Assembly: GCF_020881035.1 (NCBI RefSeq)
Contig: NZ_JAJITC010000010.1
Location: 124,001 to 188,000 of the forward strand
Origin: Paraburkholderia translucens
GTDB lineage: Bacteria; Pseudomonadota; Gammaproteobacteria; Burkholderiales; Burkholderiaceae
Length of the DNA: 64,000 nt
Direction of reading: 5' to 3'
Below the pieces are notes generated by a model, which saw nothing but the letters and a program-made list of their open reading frames with translations, did no database searches and was not told the origin of the DNA. Positions 33,620-43,323 of the stretch are shown one piece after another; the stretch's first letter is position 1; each line of letters opens with the position of its first letter. Made by a program: the position numbers and the translations under genes.

Positions 33620-36600
33620 ATGTGGATCGTCAACGTAGCGCTTAAGCGGCCATACACGTTCATCGTGATGGCGATTCTGATCGTACTGGCGACGCCCTTC
33701 GTGCTGCTCACCACGCCCGTCGACGTGCTGCCGGAAATCAACATTCCGGTCGTCAGCATCATCTGGACGTATACGGGGCTGTCGGCCGAGGACATGGCCA
33801 ACCGCATCACCTCGGTCAACGAGCGCAGTCTGACCACGACGGTCAACGACATCGAGCACATCGAATCGCAATCGCTGCCCGGCATCGCGATCCTGAAAGT
33901 GTTCCTGCAGCCGAATGCGAACATTCAGACGGCGATCGCGCAGACGGTCGCCATCGAGCAGGCGCAGTTGAAGCAGATGCCGCCGGGCGCCACCGCGCCG
34001 CTGGTGATCAGCTACTCGGCCTCCAGTATTCCGGTGATCCAGCTTGGCCTGTCGAGTCCGAAACTCTCCGAGCAGGATCTGAACGACACCGCGCTGAATT
34101 TCCTGCGTCCGCAGCTCGTGACGATTCCCGGCGCCGCCGTGCCGTATCCGTATGGCGGAAAATCGCGGCTGATCTCGGTGGACCTCGACACGAGCGCGCT
34201 GCTCGCCAAAGGCCTCACGCCTGCCGACGTGGTCAACGCGTTCAACGCGCAAAACCTGATCTTGCCCACCGGCACGGCGAAGATCGGACCGAAGGAATAC
34301 ACGGTCGACATGAACGGCTCGCCACCGACGCTGGAGGGCCTCAACGACATTCCGGTGCGCACCGTCAACGGCGCGACGACCTATCTGCGCGAAGTCGCGC
34401 ACGTGCGCGACGGATTCTCGCCGCAGACCAACATCGTGCGGCAGAACGGCCATCGCGGCGTGCTGATATCGGTGCTGAAGAACGGCAACGCCTCGACGCT
34501 GTCGATCGTCGACACGTTGAAAGGCATCTTGCCGACGGCCCGCGCGGCGCTGCCCCCGGATCTGCAGATCACCGCGCTGTTCGACCAGTCGGTGTTCGTG
34601 AAGTCGGCGGTGCAGGGCGTGGTGCGCGAAGCGCTGGTGGCCGCCGCGCTAACCGCCGCGATGATCCTGCTTTTTCTCGGCAACTGGCGCAGCACCTGCA
34701 TCATCGCGATTTCGATTCCGCTGTCCATTCTGTCGTCGCTGATCGTGCTGCACGCGCTCGGACAGACCATCAACATCATGACGTTGGGCGGCCTCGCGCT
34801 CGCAGTCGGAATTCTGGTCGACGACGCGACGGTGACGATCGAGAACATCGAGCGGCACTTGCACATGGGCACGAATCTGCACGATGCGATTCTCGACGGC
34901 GCCGGCGAAATCGCGGTGCCGGCGCTCGTCTCGACGTTGTGCATCTGTATCGTGTTCGTGCCGATGTTCTTTCTGACCGGCGTCGCGCGCTATCTGTTCG
35001 TGCCGCTCGCGGAGGCGGTCGTGTTCGCGATGCTCGCGTCGTACGTCCTGTCGCGCACGCTCGTGCCGACGCTCGCAATGCTGCTGATGGGCCACGCGCA
35101 CAAACCTAAGGCGGGCACGAAGCCGAATCTGTTCATGCGTCTGTATCACCGTTTCGACGCCGGCTTCGAGCGCATGCGCGCGACTTACATCATGATCCTG
35201 AGCAACCTGCTCGTGCGCCGCAAGATGTTCGGCGGTCTGTTTCTCGGTTTCTGCGTGCTGTCGATGGGCCTGTTCTTCGTGCTCGGCGAAGACTTCTTCC
35301 CACGCGTCGACGCGGGCGATATCCGCTTGCACATGCGTGCGCCGACCGGCACGCGCATCGAGGAAACCGCGCGGCTTGCCGATGAGGTCGAAAAGGTGAT
35401 CCGCGAAGTCGTGCCGCCACGGGAACTGGGCACGATTCTCGATAACCTCGGCGTGCCGTACAGCGGCATCAACCTGTCGTACAGCAACGCGGGCACGATG
35501 GGCACGCTCGACGGCGAGATCCAGATCGCGCTGAACGAAGGCCACAAGCCGTCGCAGATTTACATGGACAAACTGCGCGCGATCCTCCCGCAGCGCTTTC
35601 CGGGCGTCGAGTTTTTCTTCCAGCCGGCCGACATCGTCACGCAGATCCTGAACTTCGGCCTGCCCGCAGCGGTGGACGTGCAGATTGCCGGCGCCAATCA
35701 GCAGGGCAACCTCGACGTTGCGCGCAAGCTGCTCAAGCAGGTGCGGCTGATTCCCGGCACCGTCGACACGCACGTCCAGCAGAAGCTCGACGAACCGGTG
35801 ATCGATCTGCACATGGATCGCACGCGCCTGCAACAACTGAACCTGACCGCGAACGACGTCGCGCAGAACGTGCTCGTTTCGCTCTCGGGCAGCTCGCAGA
35901 CGTCGCCGGGTTTCTGGATCAACAATCGCAACGGCGTCGAATACCGGGTGGCGGTGCAGACGCCGCAGTATCAGGTGTCGTCGATCGACGAGCTGTTGCG
36001 CACGCCGGTGTCGAGCTCGATGAGCGGCCCGACGCAACTGCTCGGCAACCTCGTGCAGGTCTCGGCGCAGAGCCAGTTCGCGGAAGTCACGCATTACAAC
36101 ATCCGTCCGGTGATCGATCTCTACGTGAGCGTCGAGAAGCGCGATCTCGGCAGCGTCGCGAACGAGGTCGACAGGATCGTCGACCAGGTGCGCGCCTCGC
36201 TGCCGCGCGGCAGCACGATCACCGTGCGCGGCCAGGTACAGACGATGCGCAGTTCGTTTTTCGGGCTCGGCATTGGTGTCGCCATGGCGATCGTGCTCGT
36301 GTATCTGCTGATCGTCGTGAACTTCCAGTCGTGGATCGATCCGCTGATCATCGTCAGCGCATTGCCGGCGGCGCTCGCGGGCATCATGTGGATGCTGTTC
36401 CTCACCGGCACCCATCTGAGCGTGCCGGCGCTGACGGGAGCCATCATGACGATGGGCGTCGCGACCGCGAACAGCATTCTGATGATCGCGTTCGCGCGCC
36501 AGCGGCTCGCGGCCGGCACGCCGCCGCTCACGGCCGCGCTCGAAGCGGGCGCAAGCCGGATCCGCCCGGTGCTGATGACCGCGTTCGCAATGATCATCGG

Positions 36601-36904
36601 CATGATTCCGATGGCGCTCGGTCTCGGCGAAGGCGCCGAGCAGAATGCGCCGCTTGGCCGCGCGGTGATCGGCGGGTTGCTGTTCGCGACCGTATCGACG
36701 CTGTTCTTCGTGCCGCTCGTATTCGCGGGGATTCATTCGTGGCTCGCGCGCCGTCGCAAGAACGGCAGTGGCAATGGCGGCGGCAATGACGGCGGTAACG
36801 GCGGTGGTAACGGCGGCGGCGACGGTGGTGGACACGGCGGTGTACCCGGCGGCCAGAGCGGCAGCCCCGCGCCGGAACCCCGCAGTGCGGCGACGACCGC
36901 GTAA
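33620..36904 (+). CDS. RND-family efflux pump inner-membrane transporter
   Basis: A 1094-residue resistance-nodulation-division pump with 12 helices and two large periplasmic loops. It starts WIVNVALKRPYTFIVMAILI, has DVLPEINIPVVSI, and carries the helix-4 proton-relay aspartates in LAVGILVDDATVTIEN. Overall it is nearer the hydrophobe/amphiphile exporters than CzcA/CusA metal pumps, although its regulator pair is metal-type. The C-terminal ~35 residues are a Gly/Asn/Asp-rich tail (GSGNGGGNDGGNGGGNGGG) not usual in the family. First gene of an operon with adaptor, outer-membrane factor and, further on, a two-component system. Confidence 0.92.
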   Translation: MWIVNVALKRPYTFIVMAILIVLATPFVLLTTPVDVLPEINIPVVSIIWTYTGLSAEDMANRITSVNERSLTTTVNDIEHIESQSLPGIAILKVFLQPNANIQTAIAQTVAIEQAQLKQMPPGATAPLVISYSASSIPVIQLGLSSPKLSEQDLNDTALNFLRPQLVTIPGAAVPYPYGGKSRLISVDLDTSALLAKGLTPADVVNAFNAQNLILPTGTAKIGPKEYTVDMNGSPPTLEGLNDIPVRTVNGATTYLREVAHVRDGFSPQTNIVRQNGHRGVLISVLKNGNASTLSIVDTLKGILPTARAALPPDLQITALFDQSVFVKSAVQGVVREALVAAALTAAMILLFLGNWRSTCIIAISIPLSILSSLIVLHALGQTINIMTLGGLALAVGILVDDATVTIENIERHLHMGTNLHDAILDGAGEIAVPALVSTLCICIVFVPMFFLTGVARYLFVPLAEAVVFAMLASYVLSRTLVPTLAMLLMGHAHKPKAGTKPNLFMRLYHRFDAGFERMRATYIMILSNLLVRRKMFGGLFLGFCVLSMGLFFVLGEDFFPRVDAGDIRLHMRAPTGTRIEETARLADEVEKVIREVVPPRELGTILDNLGVPYSGINLSYSNAGTMGTLDGEIQIALNEGHKPSQIYMDKLRAILPQRFPGVEFFFQPADIVTQILNFGLPAAVDVQIAGANQQGNLDVARKLLKQVRLIPGTVDTHVQQKLDEPVIDLHMDRTRLQQLNLTANDVAQNVLVSLSGSSQTSPGFWINNRNGVEYRVAVQTPQYQVSSIDELLRTPVSSSMSGPTQLLGNLVQVSAQSQFAEVTHYNIRPVIDLYVSVEKRDLGSVANEVDRIVDQVRASLPRGSTITVRGQVQTMRSSFFGLGIGVAMAIVLVYLLIVVNFQSWIDPLIIVSALPAALAGIMWMLFLTGTHLSVPALTGAIMTMGVATANSILMIAFARQRLAAGTPPLTAALEAGASRIRPVLMTAFAMIIGMIPMALGLGEGAEQNAPLGRAVIGGLLFATVSTLFFVPLVFAGIHSWLARRRKNGSGNGGGNDGGNGGGNGGGDGGGHGGVPGGQSGSPAPEPRSAATTA

Positions 36905-36927
36905 AAGTTAAACGATGGTTGACTGAG

Positions 36928-38154
36928 ATGACCGAAAAAACTCATGCATCGCTAGCGATCCCCACGCGGGAAACCGAAGAGGGAGAGCACCTGCTGCCGC
37001 CGCGCCAGCGCGAATGGAAGCGCGCGAAGATCGCGATTCTGATCGTGTTGGTGCTGCTCGTGATAGGCACGCTGCGTACCGTGATCGCGAACGTGATGCA
37101 AAACCGCGAGGTCGCGGCGGCCGCGCAACAGAACGCCATCCAGTACGTGAACGTCGTCACGCCGACGCCGACCGACGGCGGCGGCAACACGCTGCTGCCG
37201 GGCACCTTGCGCGGCTATGTCGAGTCGCCGATCTATGCGCGCGCGACCGGTTATCTGCTGCACTGGCACGCCGATATCGGCGCGCACGTGAAGCAGGGGC
37301 AGTTGCTCGCCGAACTGGATACGCCGGAAATCGACCAGGAACTCGCGCAGGCGCTCGCACAGCGTCAGCAGATCAATTCGAGCCTCGCGCTCGCGAAGAG
37401 CTCGCTGGAACGCTGGCAGCAATTGCGCCAGCGCGATGCGGTGTCTCAACAGGAGTTGGACGAACGGCAAAGCACGTACACGCAGGACCTCGCGAATCTC
37501 GCGGCCGCCGATGCGAACGTCAAGCGTCTTCAGCAGCTCGAATCGTTCAAGCGCATCGTCGCGCCGTTTACCGGCGTGGTCACGCAGCGCAATGTCGACG
37601 TCGGCGATCTGATCGACGCAGGCAGCGGCACGAGCCGGGCCCTTTTCGCACTCGCGCAGTCGGACCCGTTGCGCGTCTACGTGCAGTTGCCGCAGGCGTA
37701 TGCGCAGAACGTCGCGGTTGGGCAGAAGGTCGTGGTTACCCAGGCCGAGCTGCCGGGCCAGCAGTTCAACGGCACGATCACGCACATTTCCGGCGCGATC
37801 GACGTGCCGACCCGTTCATTGCAGATCGAAGTGACGCTGCCGAATCCCGACGACAGGCTGCGCCCCGGCGCCTATGTGCAGGTCGCCGTGCCGGCCACCG
37901 CGCAGGCGCGCCTCACGGTGCCCGGCAACGCGCTGCTGTTTCGCGCGGAGGGTCCGCGTCTCGCGGTCGTCGATGCGAAGGGTAATGTGAGCCTGCACAA
38001 GATCGTGATCGCGCACGACCTCGGCCAGCAGCTCGAAATCGAGAGCGGTATCACGCCGAGCGATCGCATCATCATCAACCCGAGCGATTCGATCGCCGAT
38101 GGCGATCACGTGCAGGTGCAGCCGTTGCAGAAGAGCGGCAAGGGGGCGTCGTGA
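36928..38154 (+). CDS. RND efflux membrane-fusion (periplasmic adaptor) protein
   Basis: A 408-residue HlyD/AcrA-type adaptor. It has a cytosolic N-terminus with one membrane anchor (AKIAILIVLVLLVIGTLRTV), lipoyl halves (GYLLHWHADIGAHVKQGQLL and FKRIVAPFTGVVTQRNVDVG), an alpha-helical hairpin between (EIDQELAQALAQRQQ to NVKRLQQLE), then beta-barrel and membrane-proximal domains. Lacks a lipobox. Start at ATG 36928, 23 bases after the pump stop. It overlaps the outer-membrane-factor start by four bases (GTGA). Confidence 0.92.
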   Translation: MTEKTHASLAIPTRETEEGEHLLPPRQREWKRAKIAILIVLVLLVIGTLRTVIANVMQNREVAAAAQQNAIQYVNVVTPTPTDGGGNTLLPGTLRGYVESPIYARATGYLLHWHADIGAHVKQGQLLAELDTPEIDQELAQALAQRQQINSSLALAKSSLERWQQLRQRDAVSQQELDERQSTYTQDLANLAAADANVKRLQQLESFKRIVAPFTGVVTQRNVDVGDLIDAGSGTSRALFALAQSDPLRVYVQLPQAYAQNVAVGQKVVVTQAELPGQQFNGTITHISGAIDVPTRSLQIEVTLPNPDDRLRPGAYVQVAVPATAQARLTVPGNALLFRAEGPRLAVVDAKGNVSLHKIVIAHDLGQQLEIESGITPSDRIIINPSDSIADGDHVQVQPLQKSGKGAS

Positions 38155-39674
38155 GGTTCGCGGCTTTACGCCAGGCGCGCACGCGCGGCACCGCATTCAC
38201 CGCGTTGACCGCCTTCGCCGGGGCGGCGCTGCTCGCAGCCTGCACGGTCGGCCCGGACTATCGGCGGCCGCAGGCCGATGTCCCACCGCAATGGCACACC
38301 GATTCGTTCTGGCACGTCGCCGCGCCATCGCATGCGCCGATCGCGCCGGACTGGTGGGCCGGCTTCGCCGACCCGACGCTGGCGATGCTCGAAACCCAGG
38401 CGCTCGCGCAGAACCAGACGCTTGCCGCCGCAAGCGCGCACTACGAGCAGGCGAAGGCGACGCTCGCGAACGCCAGCGCGCAGCGCGTGCCCGAAGTCGA
38501 TTTCACCGCTCAGGCCTCGCGCTTCCGTATATCGCACGACCGGCCGCTGACGAACTACGCGACGCCGACCGAATCGACCGTGCAGAACAATATCCAGCTC
38601 GGCCCGACGATCAGCTACGACACCGATCTGTTCGGCCGCATTCGTCGGCAGGTGGAGGGCGCGCAGGCGTCGGCCGAGCAGTCGGCGGACGATCTCGCGA
38701 ACGCGCGGCTCGTGCTGACGACCGACCTCGCGACTGACTATTTCTCGTTGCGTGAGCTCGACAACGAGATCGACGTGCTGAACCAGTCGGTGAAGCTGCA
38801 GCAGAAAGCGCTCGATTACGTGAACGCCGAGCACGATCTCGGTTCGGTATCGGGCCTCGACGTGCTCCAGCAGAAATCGCAGCTCGATGCGACGCGCGTG
38901 CAGGCGCAACTGCTGCTCAATCAGCGCGCGCAGTTCGAGCATGCGATCGCCGCGCTGGTCGGGGTGCCGGCCCCGCAGTTCGCGATCGAGCCCAAGGTGC
39001 TCGATATCAGGCCGCCGACGGTGCCGCTCGGCGTGCCGAGCGATGTGTTGCAGCGGCGGCCCGACGTCGCGTCGGCCGAACGCGCGATGGCGGCCGCCAA
39101 CGCGCAGATCGGCGTGGCCAAGGCGGCGTTCTTCCCGAGCCTCACGCTGACGCCGGGCATCGGCTGGGAGAGCACCGAGTTCGCCAATCTGCTGAGCGCG
39201 CCGACGCTGATGTGGACGCTCGGCGCGGCGGTCGGTCAGGTGATCTTCGACGGTGGGCGGCGCGCGGCCAACGTGAAGTTCGCGAGCGAGGGCTATCAGG
39301 CGACCGAGGCGAATTATCGGCAAACGGTGCTGACCGCGTTCCAGCAGGTGCAGGACGGCATCACCGGATTGTCGGTGCTCGACGGCGCGGCGAAGCAGTC
39401 GCGCGAGGCGGTCGAGGACGCGCAGCGGCTGCTGTCGCTGGCGAACGATCGCTATTCGGGCGGCCTCGTCGCGTATCTGAACGTGATCGATGCGCAGGAG
39501 TCGCTGCTGACGAGCGAGCGGACCGACGTGCAGATTCACGGTCAGCAGTTGACGCTGTCGGTGGCGCTCGTGAAGGCGCTCGGCGGCGGTTGGGATGGCG
39601 GCGCGCAAGGTGGTGCGATGGCGGCGAACGAGGCTAACGCGCAGCAGATGGAGACGCCGGCCCCTGCACGCTGA
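38151..39674 (+). CDS. NodT/OprM-family outer-membrane efflux lipoprotein
   Basis: A 507-residue outer-membrane channel of the TolC-like family. The signal sequence ends in a lipobox LLAAC followed by TVGPDYRRP, the classic NodT start. Two repeated outer-membrane-efflux domains follow, with long helices (LANARLVLTTDLATDYFSLR; AANAQIGVAKAAFFPSLTLT). It begins at a GTG overlapping the adaptor stop. It completes the tripartite pump. The tail is Ala/Gln-rich and slightly extended. Confidence 0.92.
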   Translation: MRFAALRQARTRGTAFTALTAFAGAALLAACTVGPDYRRPQADVPPQWHTDSFWHVAAPSHAPIAPDWWAGFADPTLAMLETQALAQNQTLAAASAHYEQAKATLANASAQRVPEVDFTAQASRFRISHDRPLTNYATPTESTVQNNIQLGPTISYDTDLFGRIRRQVEGAQASAEQSADDLANARLVLTTDLATDYFSLRELDNEIDVLNQSVKLQQKALDYVNAEHDLGSVSGLDVLQQKSQLDATRVQAQLLLNQRAQFEHAIAALVGVPAPQFAIEPKVLDIRPPTVPLGVPSDVLQRRPDVASAERAMAAANAQIGVAKAAFFPSLTLTPGIGWESTEFANLLSAPTLMWTLGAAVGQVIFDGGRRAANVKFASEGYQATEANYRQTVLTAFQQVQDGITGLSVLDGAAKQSREAVEDAQRLLSLANDRYSGGLVAYLNVIDAQESLLTSERTDVQIHGQQLTLSVALVKALGGGWDGGAQGGAMAANEANAQQMETPAPAR

Positions 39675-39691
39675 AGCGCCCGCCGAGCTTC

Positions 39692-39742
39692 CATGCCGAT
39701 ACAGTGGAAACGGCATGAATAATTGGGGGCCTTTCGTATAAT
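39692..39742 (+). promoter_or_regulatory. Inverted repeat and TATAAT promoter before the two-component genes
   Basis: CATGCCG (39692-39698) and CGGCATG (39711-39717) form a perfect 7-base inverted repeat with a 12-base spacer. A consensus -10 box TATAAT follows at 39737-39742, 22 bases before the regulator start. The repeat overlaps the -35 region, as expected for an operator of the response regulator; it could instead be a hairpin ending the efflux-gene transcript. Confidence 0.5.
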
Positions 39743-39764
39743 GCCCAGTGGACAGGGAGCATGC

Positions 39765-40451
39765 ATGAAATTGCTGATCGTTGAAGACGAGCATAAGGTA
39801 GTGGACTACCTGCGCTCCGGTTTGACAGAGCAGGGCTGGGTCGTCGACGTCGCGCTCGACGGCGAGGAAGGCATGCATCTGGCCACCGAATTCGACTACG
39901 ACGTGATCGTCCTCGACGTGATGCTGCCCAAGCGCGACGGCTTCAGCGTGCTCAAGGCGCTGCGCATGCGCAAATCGACGCCGGTCATCATGCTCACCGC
40001 GCGCGATCACGTGAACGACCGCGTGCGCGGCCTGCGCGAAGGCGCCGACGACTACCTGACCAAACCGTTTTCGTTCCTCGAACTCGTCGAGCGTCTGCAT
40101 GCGCTCGCGCGCCGCACGCGTTCGCAGGAGTCCACGCTGATTTCCGTCGGCGATCTGTTCGTCGATCTGATCGGCCGCCGCGCGACGCGCGACGGCGTGC
40201 GCCTCGACCTCACCGCGAAAGAGTTTCAGCTACTGAGCGTGCTTGCGCGCCGTCAGGGCGATATTCTGTCGAAGACCGCGATTACCGAGCTCGTGTGGGA
40301 CGTCAATTTCGACAGCCACACGAACGTCGTCGAAACCGCCATCAAGCGGCTGCGCGCGAAGCTCGACGGTCCGTTCCCGTCGAAGCTGCTGCATACCGTG
40401 CGCGGCATGGGCTACGTGCTCGAAGTGCGCGAAGAGGCTGAGTCATCATGA
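39765..40451 (+). CDS. OmpR-family response regulator, heavy-metal type
   Basis: A 228-residue regulator with a receiver domain (phospho-acceptor Asp51 in VIVLDVMLPKRDGF, switch lysine in DDYLTKPFSF) and a winged-helix DNA-binding domain (LLSVLARRQGDILSKTAITE, TNVVETAIKRLRAKLD). The sequence is of the CopR/CusR/IrlR group. Start at ATG 39765 after AGGGAG. It overlaps the kinase by four bases. Given the position it probably controls the efflux operon upstream. Confidence 0.9.
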   Translation: MKLLIVEDEHKVVDYLRSGLTEQGWVVDVALDGEEGMHLATEFDYDVIVLDVMLPKRDGFSVLKALRMRKSTPVIMLTARDHVNDRVRGLREGADDYLTKPFSFLELVERLHALARRTRSQESTLISVGDLFVDLIGRRATRDGVRLDLTAKEFQLLSVLARRQGDILSKTAITELVWDVNFDSHTNVVETAIKRLRAKLDGPFPSKLLHTVRGMGYVLEVREEAESS

Positions 40452-41926
40452 ACCGCTCCATTGCGCGCCGGCTTGCGTCGATGTTCGCGCTGGTCGCACT
40501 GTTCGTGTTTACGCTCGTCGGCACGGGGCTTTTTCTGGTGCTGCGCACACAGCTCGAACATCATCTGCGCGAGTCGCTCGACGATCGCACGCAGATTGCG
40601 CGCATCATCGTCTATCACGCGGTGAATCCCGACAAATGGCGCATGGCCCGCGAAAAGCTCACCGACATGACGCCGCACGACGGCAGCACCGTCTACTCGG
40701 TGACGAGCGCGGACCCGCGCTATCACTTCGGCACGCCGGTGCAGGGCACCGTCAAAGACAGCTGGTCCGGCGGCTACGCGCGCATCGCGCCGACGGACGG
40801 CGGCCCCGACATGCTGACCTCGACGGTGACATTGCCGGCCAATGCCGGGCGGCCGGAGGTGCAGTTGCAGGTCGCGTCGAGCTATTCGCCGAACCTGCGC
40901 ACGATGCGCGTGTTCGGCTCGGCGCTCGCGGCGCTGTCCGCGCTCGGCAGTCTCGCGGTGCTGCTGCTCAGCTACTCCGTCACGCGCATCGGCCTCGCAC
41001 CGCTCACGCGTCTGACGCGCGACGCGTCGGCGGTCAGTCCGAACAATCGCTCGCAGCGCCTGAACACCGCGTCACTGCCGCTCGAACTGAACGATCTCGC
41101 CAACTCGTTCAACGGCGCGCTGGAACGGCTCGACGGCGCCTACTGCCGCCTCGAATCGTTCAACGCGGACGTCGCGCATGAACTGCGCACACCGGTCACG
41201 ATCCTGATCGGGCAGACCGAGGTCGCGCTCACGCGCAACCGCTCGGTCGATGATCTGCGCCACACGCTGCAATCGAATCTCGAAGAATTCGAGCGGATGC
41301 GCACGATCATCAACGACATGCTGTTTCTCGCGCGCGCCGATCAGGGCGAACGCGCGACCGGGCTCGTCGAGGTGTCGCTCGCGGCGGAAGTCGCGCATAC
41401 GCTGGAGTTTCTGGAAATTCCGCTCGAAGAGGCGCGCGTGCATGCGCGGTTGCAGGGCGACGCGCTCGCACGCGTGAACCGGTCGCTGTTTGGCCGCGCG
41501 TGCGCGAACCTGCTGATGAACGCGATCCAGCATTGCGAGCCGGGCGCGTCGATCAGCGTGACGATCGCGCGCGGGGAAGGCGCGATGCGTGACCAGGTGC
41601 GCATTGCCGTGGCGAATCCTGGCGAGCCGATCGCGCCGGACGTCCTCGAGCATCTGTTCGACCGCTTCTATCGCGCAGAGGTCTCGCGCACCAACAGCCG
41701 CGAAAACCACGGGCTCGGACTCGCGATCGTGAAGGCGATCGCGGAGATGCATCGCGGCACCGTATCCGCGCACAGTGCGAACGGCGTCAACACCTTCTCG
41801 TTTTCGGTGGCGGTATCGGCGATGTCCACCGCGGGCAACGTGCCGGCCACGCGTGCGAATGCGAATGCGGCTGGCGTCGCCGGCGATCCCGCTTACTCGT
41901 CGCTCGCGAAAGGCAAGTCGGCCTGA
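40448..41926 (+). CDS. Heavy-metal-type sensor histidine kinase
   Basis: A 492-residue membrane kinase (CusS/IrlS group). It has an N-terminal helix (MFALVALFVFTLVGTGLFLV), a periplasmic sensor of ~130 residues, a second helix (about 155-180), HAMP, the H-box DVAHELRTPVTIL (His244), N-box ANLLMNAIQHC, and ENHGLGLAIVKAIAEMH. The C-terminal ~40 residues are a low-complexity Ala-rich tail. It overlaps dinB, convergent on the other strand, by 34 bases. Confidence 0.9.
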   Translation: MNRSIARRLASMFALVALFVFTLVGTGLFLVLRTQLEHHLRESLDDRTQIARIIVYHAVNPDKWRMAREKLTDMTPHDGSTVYSVTSADPRYHFGTPVQGTVKDSWSGGYARIAPTDGGPDMLTSTVTLPANAGRPEVQLQVASSYSPNLRTMRVFGSALAALSALGSLAVLLLSYSVTRIGLAPLTRLTRDASAVSPNNRSQRLNTASLPLELNDLANSFNGALERLDGAYCRLESFNADVAHELRTPVTILIGQTEVALTRNRSVDDLRHTLQSNLEEFERMRTIINDMLFLARADQGERATGLVEVSLAAEVAHTLEFLEIPLEEARVHARLQGDALARVNRSLFGRACANLLMNAIQHCEPGASISVTIARGEGAMRDQVRIAVANPGEPIAPDVLEHLFDRFYRAEVSRTNSRENHGLGLAIVKAIAEMHRGTVSAHSANGVNTFSFSVAVSAMSTAGNVPATRANANAAGVAGDPAYSSLAKGKSA

Positions 41927-43059
41927 ACCGGCAAGCGCGGCTTTGACGCCTGTTCGCTGGCCGACGTCAGCGTGCTGATGCGCACGCCCAACAGCCGCAG
42001 CTTGCGGTTCAACTCAACGCGGCGCAAACACTCGGTCGCCGCGCGGCGGATTTCCGTTGCATCGGCAGTCGGGTCGTCGAGCGTCAGATCGCGCGTGACG
42101 GTGCGAAAATCGTCGTAGCGCAGCTTGATGCCGATCGTGCGGCCCACGTAGCCCTTGCGCGCGAGATCCTCGGCGACGCGCACGCACAGCCCCGTAAACG
42201 CACTCGATAACGCTGGCCGGTCATGACGCGGATGCAGATCGCGCTCGAACGTGGTCTCGCGGCTGATCGACTTCGGCTCCGATTCGACCACCACCGGCCG
42301 CTCGTCGTGACCTTGCGCGACCTGCATCAGCCACGCCGAATAGCTGCGCCCGAAGTTGTCCTGCAACAGCCCGGCGTCGGCCGCAGCCAGGTCGCCCACC
42401 GTCGCGAGGCCGAGCGCGCTCAATTTTTCGGCGGCCTTCGGGCCGATGCCGTTGACCTTGCGCACGGGCAGCGGCCACACGCGCAGGGGGATGTCGGCCG
42501 GTGTGAGGATCGTCAGGCCATCGGGCTTATCGAGTTCGGAGCCGATCTTCGCGAGCAGCTTGTTCGGCGCGACGCAGATCGAGCAGGTGAGACCGGTGGC
42601 CTCATGAACGGCTTGCTTGATGCGTCGCCCGACGTCGGCCGCCTCGCCCGGCACGTCGGTCAGGTCGATATAGATCTCGTCGATGCCGCGATCTTCGACG
42701 CGTTCGGTGAACGTCCTGACGGCCGCCTTGAAGAGGCGCGAGTAGTGGCGGTATGAGTCGAAGTCGGTCGGCAGCAGGATGGCGTCGGGCGCGAGCGCGG
42801 CGGCCTTCATCATGCCCATCGCCGAAAACACGCCGAGCGCGCGCGCTTCGTAGGTCGAGGTCGTCACGACGCCGCGGCCCGCGTAATCGCGCAGCTTCGC
42901 AAAGCGTTTGCTGCCGTCTTCGAGCACCTGCGGCGCGCTGTTGCGCCCGCCGCCGATCACCACCGCGCGGCCGCGCAGTTCCGGGTAACGCAGCAGTTCG
43001 ACGGACGCGTAAAACGCGTCCATGTCGAGATGCGCGATGCGGCGGGGTGACGAATTCAT
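41893..43059 (-). CDS. dinB: DNA polymerase IV
   Basis: A 388-residue Y-family translesion polymerase. Catalytic carboxylates are in AHLDMDAFYASVELLRY and RGIDEIYIDLTD; the helix-hairpin-helix VRKVNGIGPKAAEKLSALGL follows, then the little-finger domain. It ends with SKPRLPVQADLPFASDE, a C-terminal motif resembling the beta-clamp-binding QxxLPF box (QADLPF). Start at ATG 43059; no LexA-like operator was recognised upstream. Convergent overlap with the sensor kinase gene. Confidence 0.93.
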   Translation of the reverse strand: MNSSPRRIAHLDMDAFYASVELLRYPELRGRAVVIGGGRNSAPQVLEDGSKRFAKLRDYAGRGVVTTSTYEARALGVFSAMGMMKAAALAPDAILLPTDFDSYRHYSRLFKAAVRTFTERVEDRGIDEIYIDLTDVPGEAADVGRRIKQAVHEATGLTCSICVAPNKLLAKIGSELDKPDGLTILTPADIPLRVWPLPVRKVNGIGPKAAEKLSALGLATVGDLAAADAGLLQDNFGRSYSAWLMQVAQGHDERPVVVESEPKSISRETTFERDLHPRHDRPALSSAFTGLCVRVAEDLARKGYVGRTIGIKLRYDDFRTVTRDLTLDDPTADATEIRRAATECLRRVELNRKLRLLGVRISTLTSASEQASKPRLPVQADLPFASDE

Positions 43060-43323
43060 GGGGCTGAAGCGGGCGATGGCGATAAGCGGGGGCTATGACG
43101 GCGCGCGCCGCAATCGCGCCAGTCCGTAATGGTACCTTGCCGCGTGCGCTGCCGGTCGGGGCCGCCGCGGCCGATCGCGCGCGGATCGTTCAACGCGATG
43201 TTGAAAAAGCGAGTCCAGAAACTATCCTTGACTTTGACATCGGGCGCTTGCGCGCCGGGCTCATGGCGGCTCGCGACCGCGCCCGGCGGGTTGCGCCGCG
43301 ATGGTTCAGCACGGGGGCGATAG

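Noticed and set aside
34649..36835. 728-codon open frame on the minus strand across the RND pump
   Set aside because: Low-complexity Arg/His-rich translation with no motif; the plus-strand pump is unmistakable.
38166..40100. 644-codon open frame on the minus strand across the outer-membrane factor gene
   Set aside because: No ribosome site or domain, composition typical of antisense frames in GC-rich DNA.
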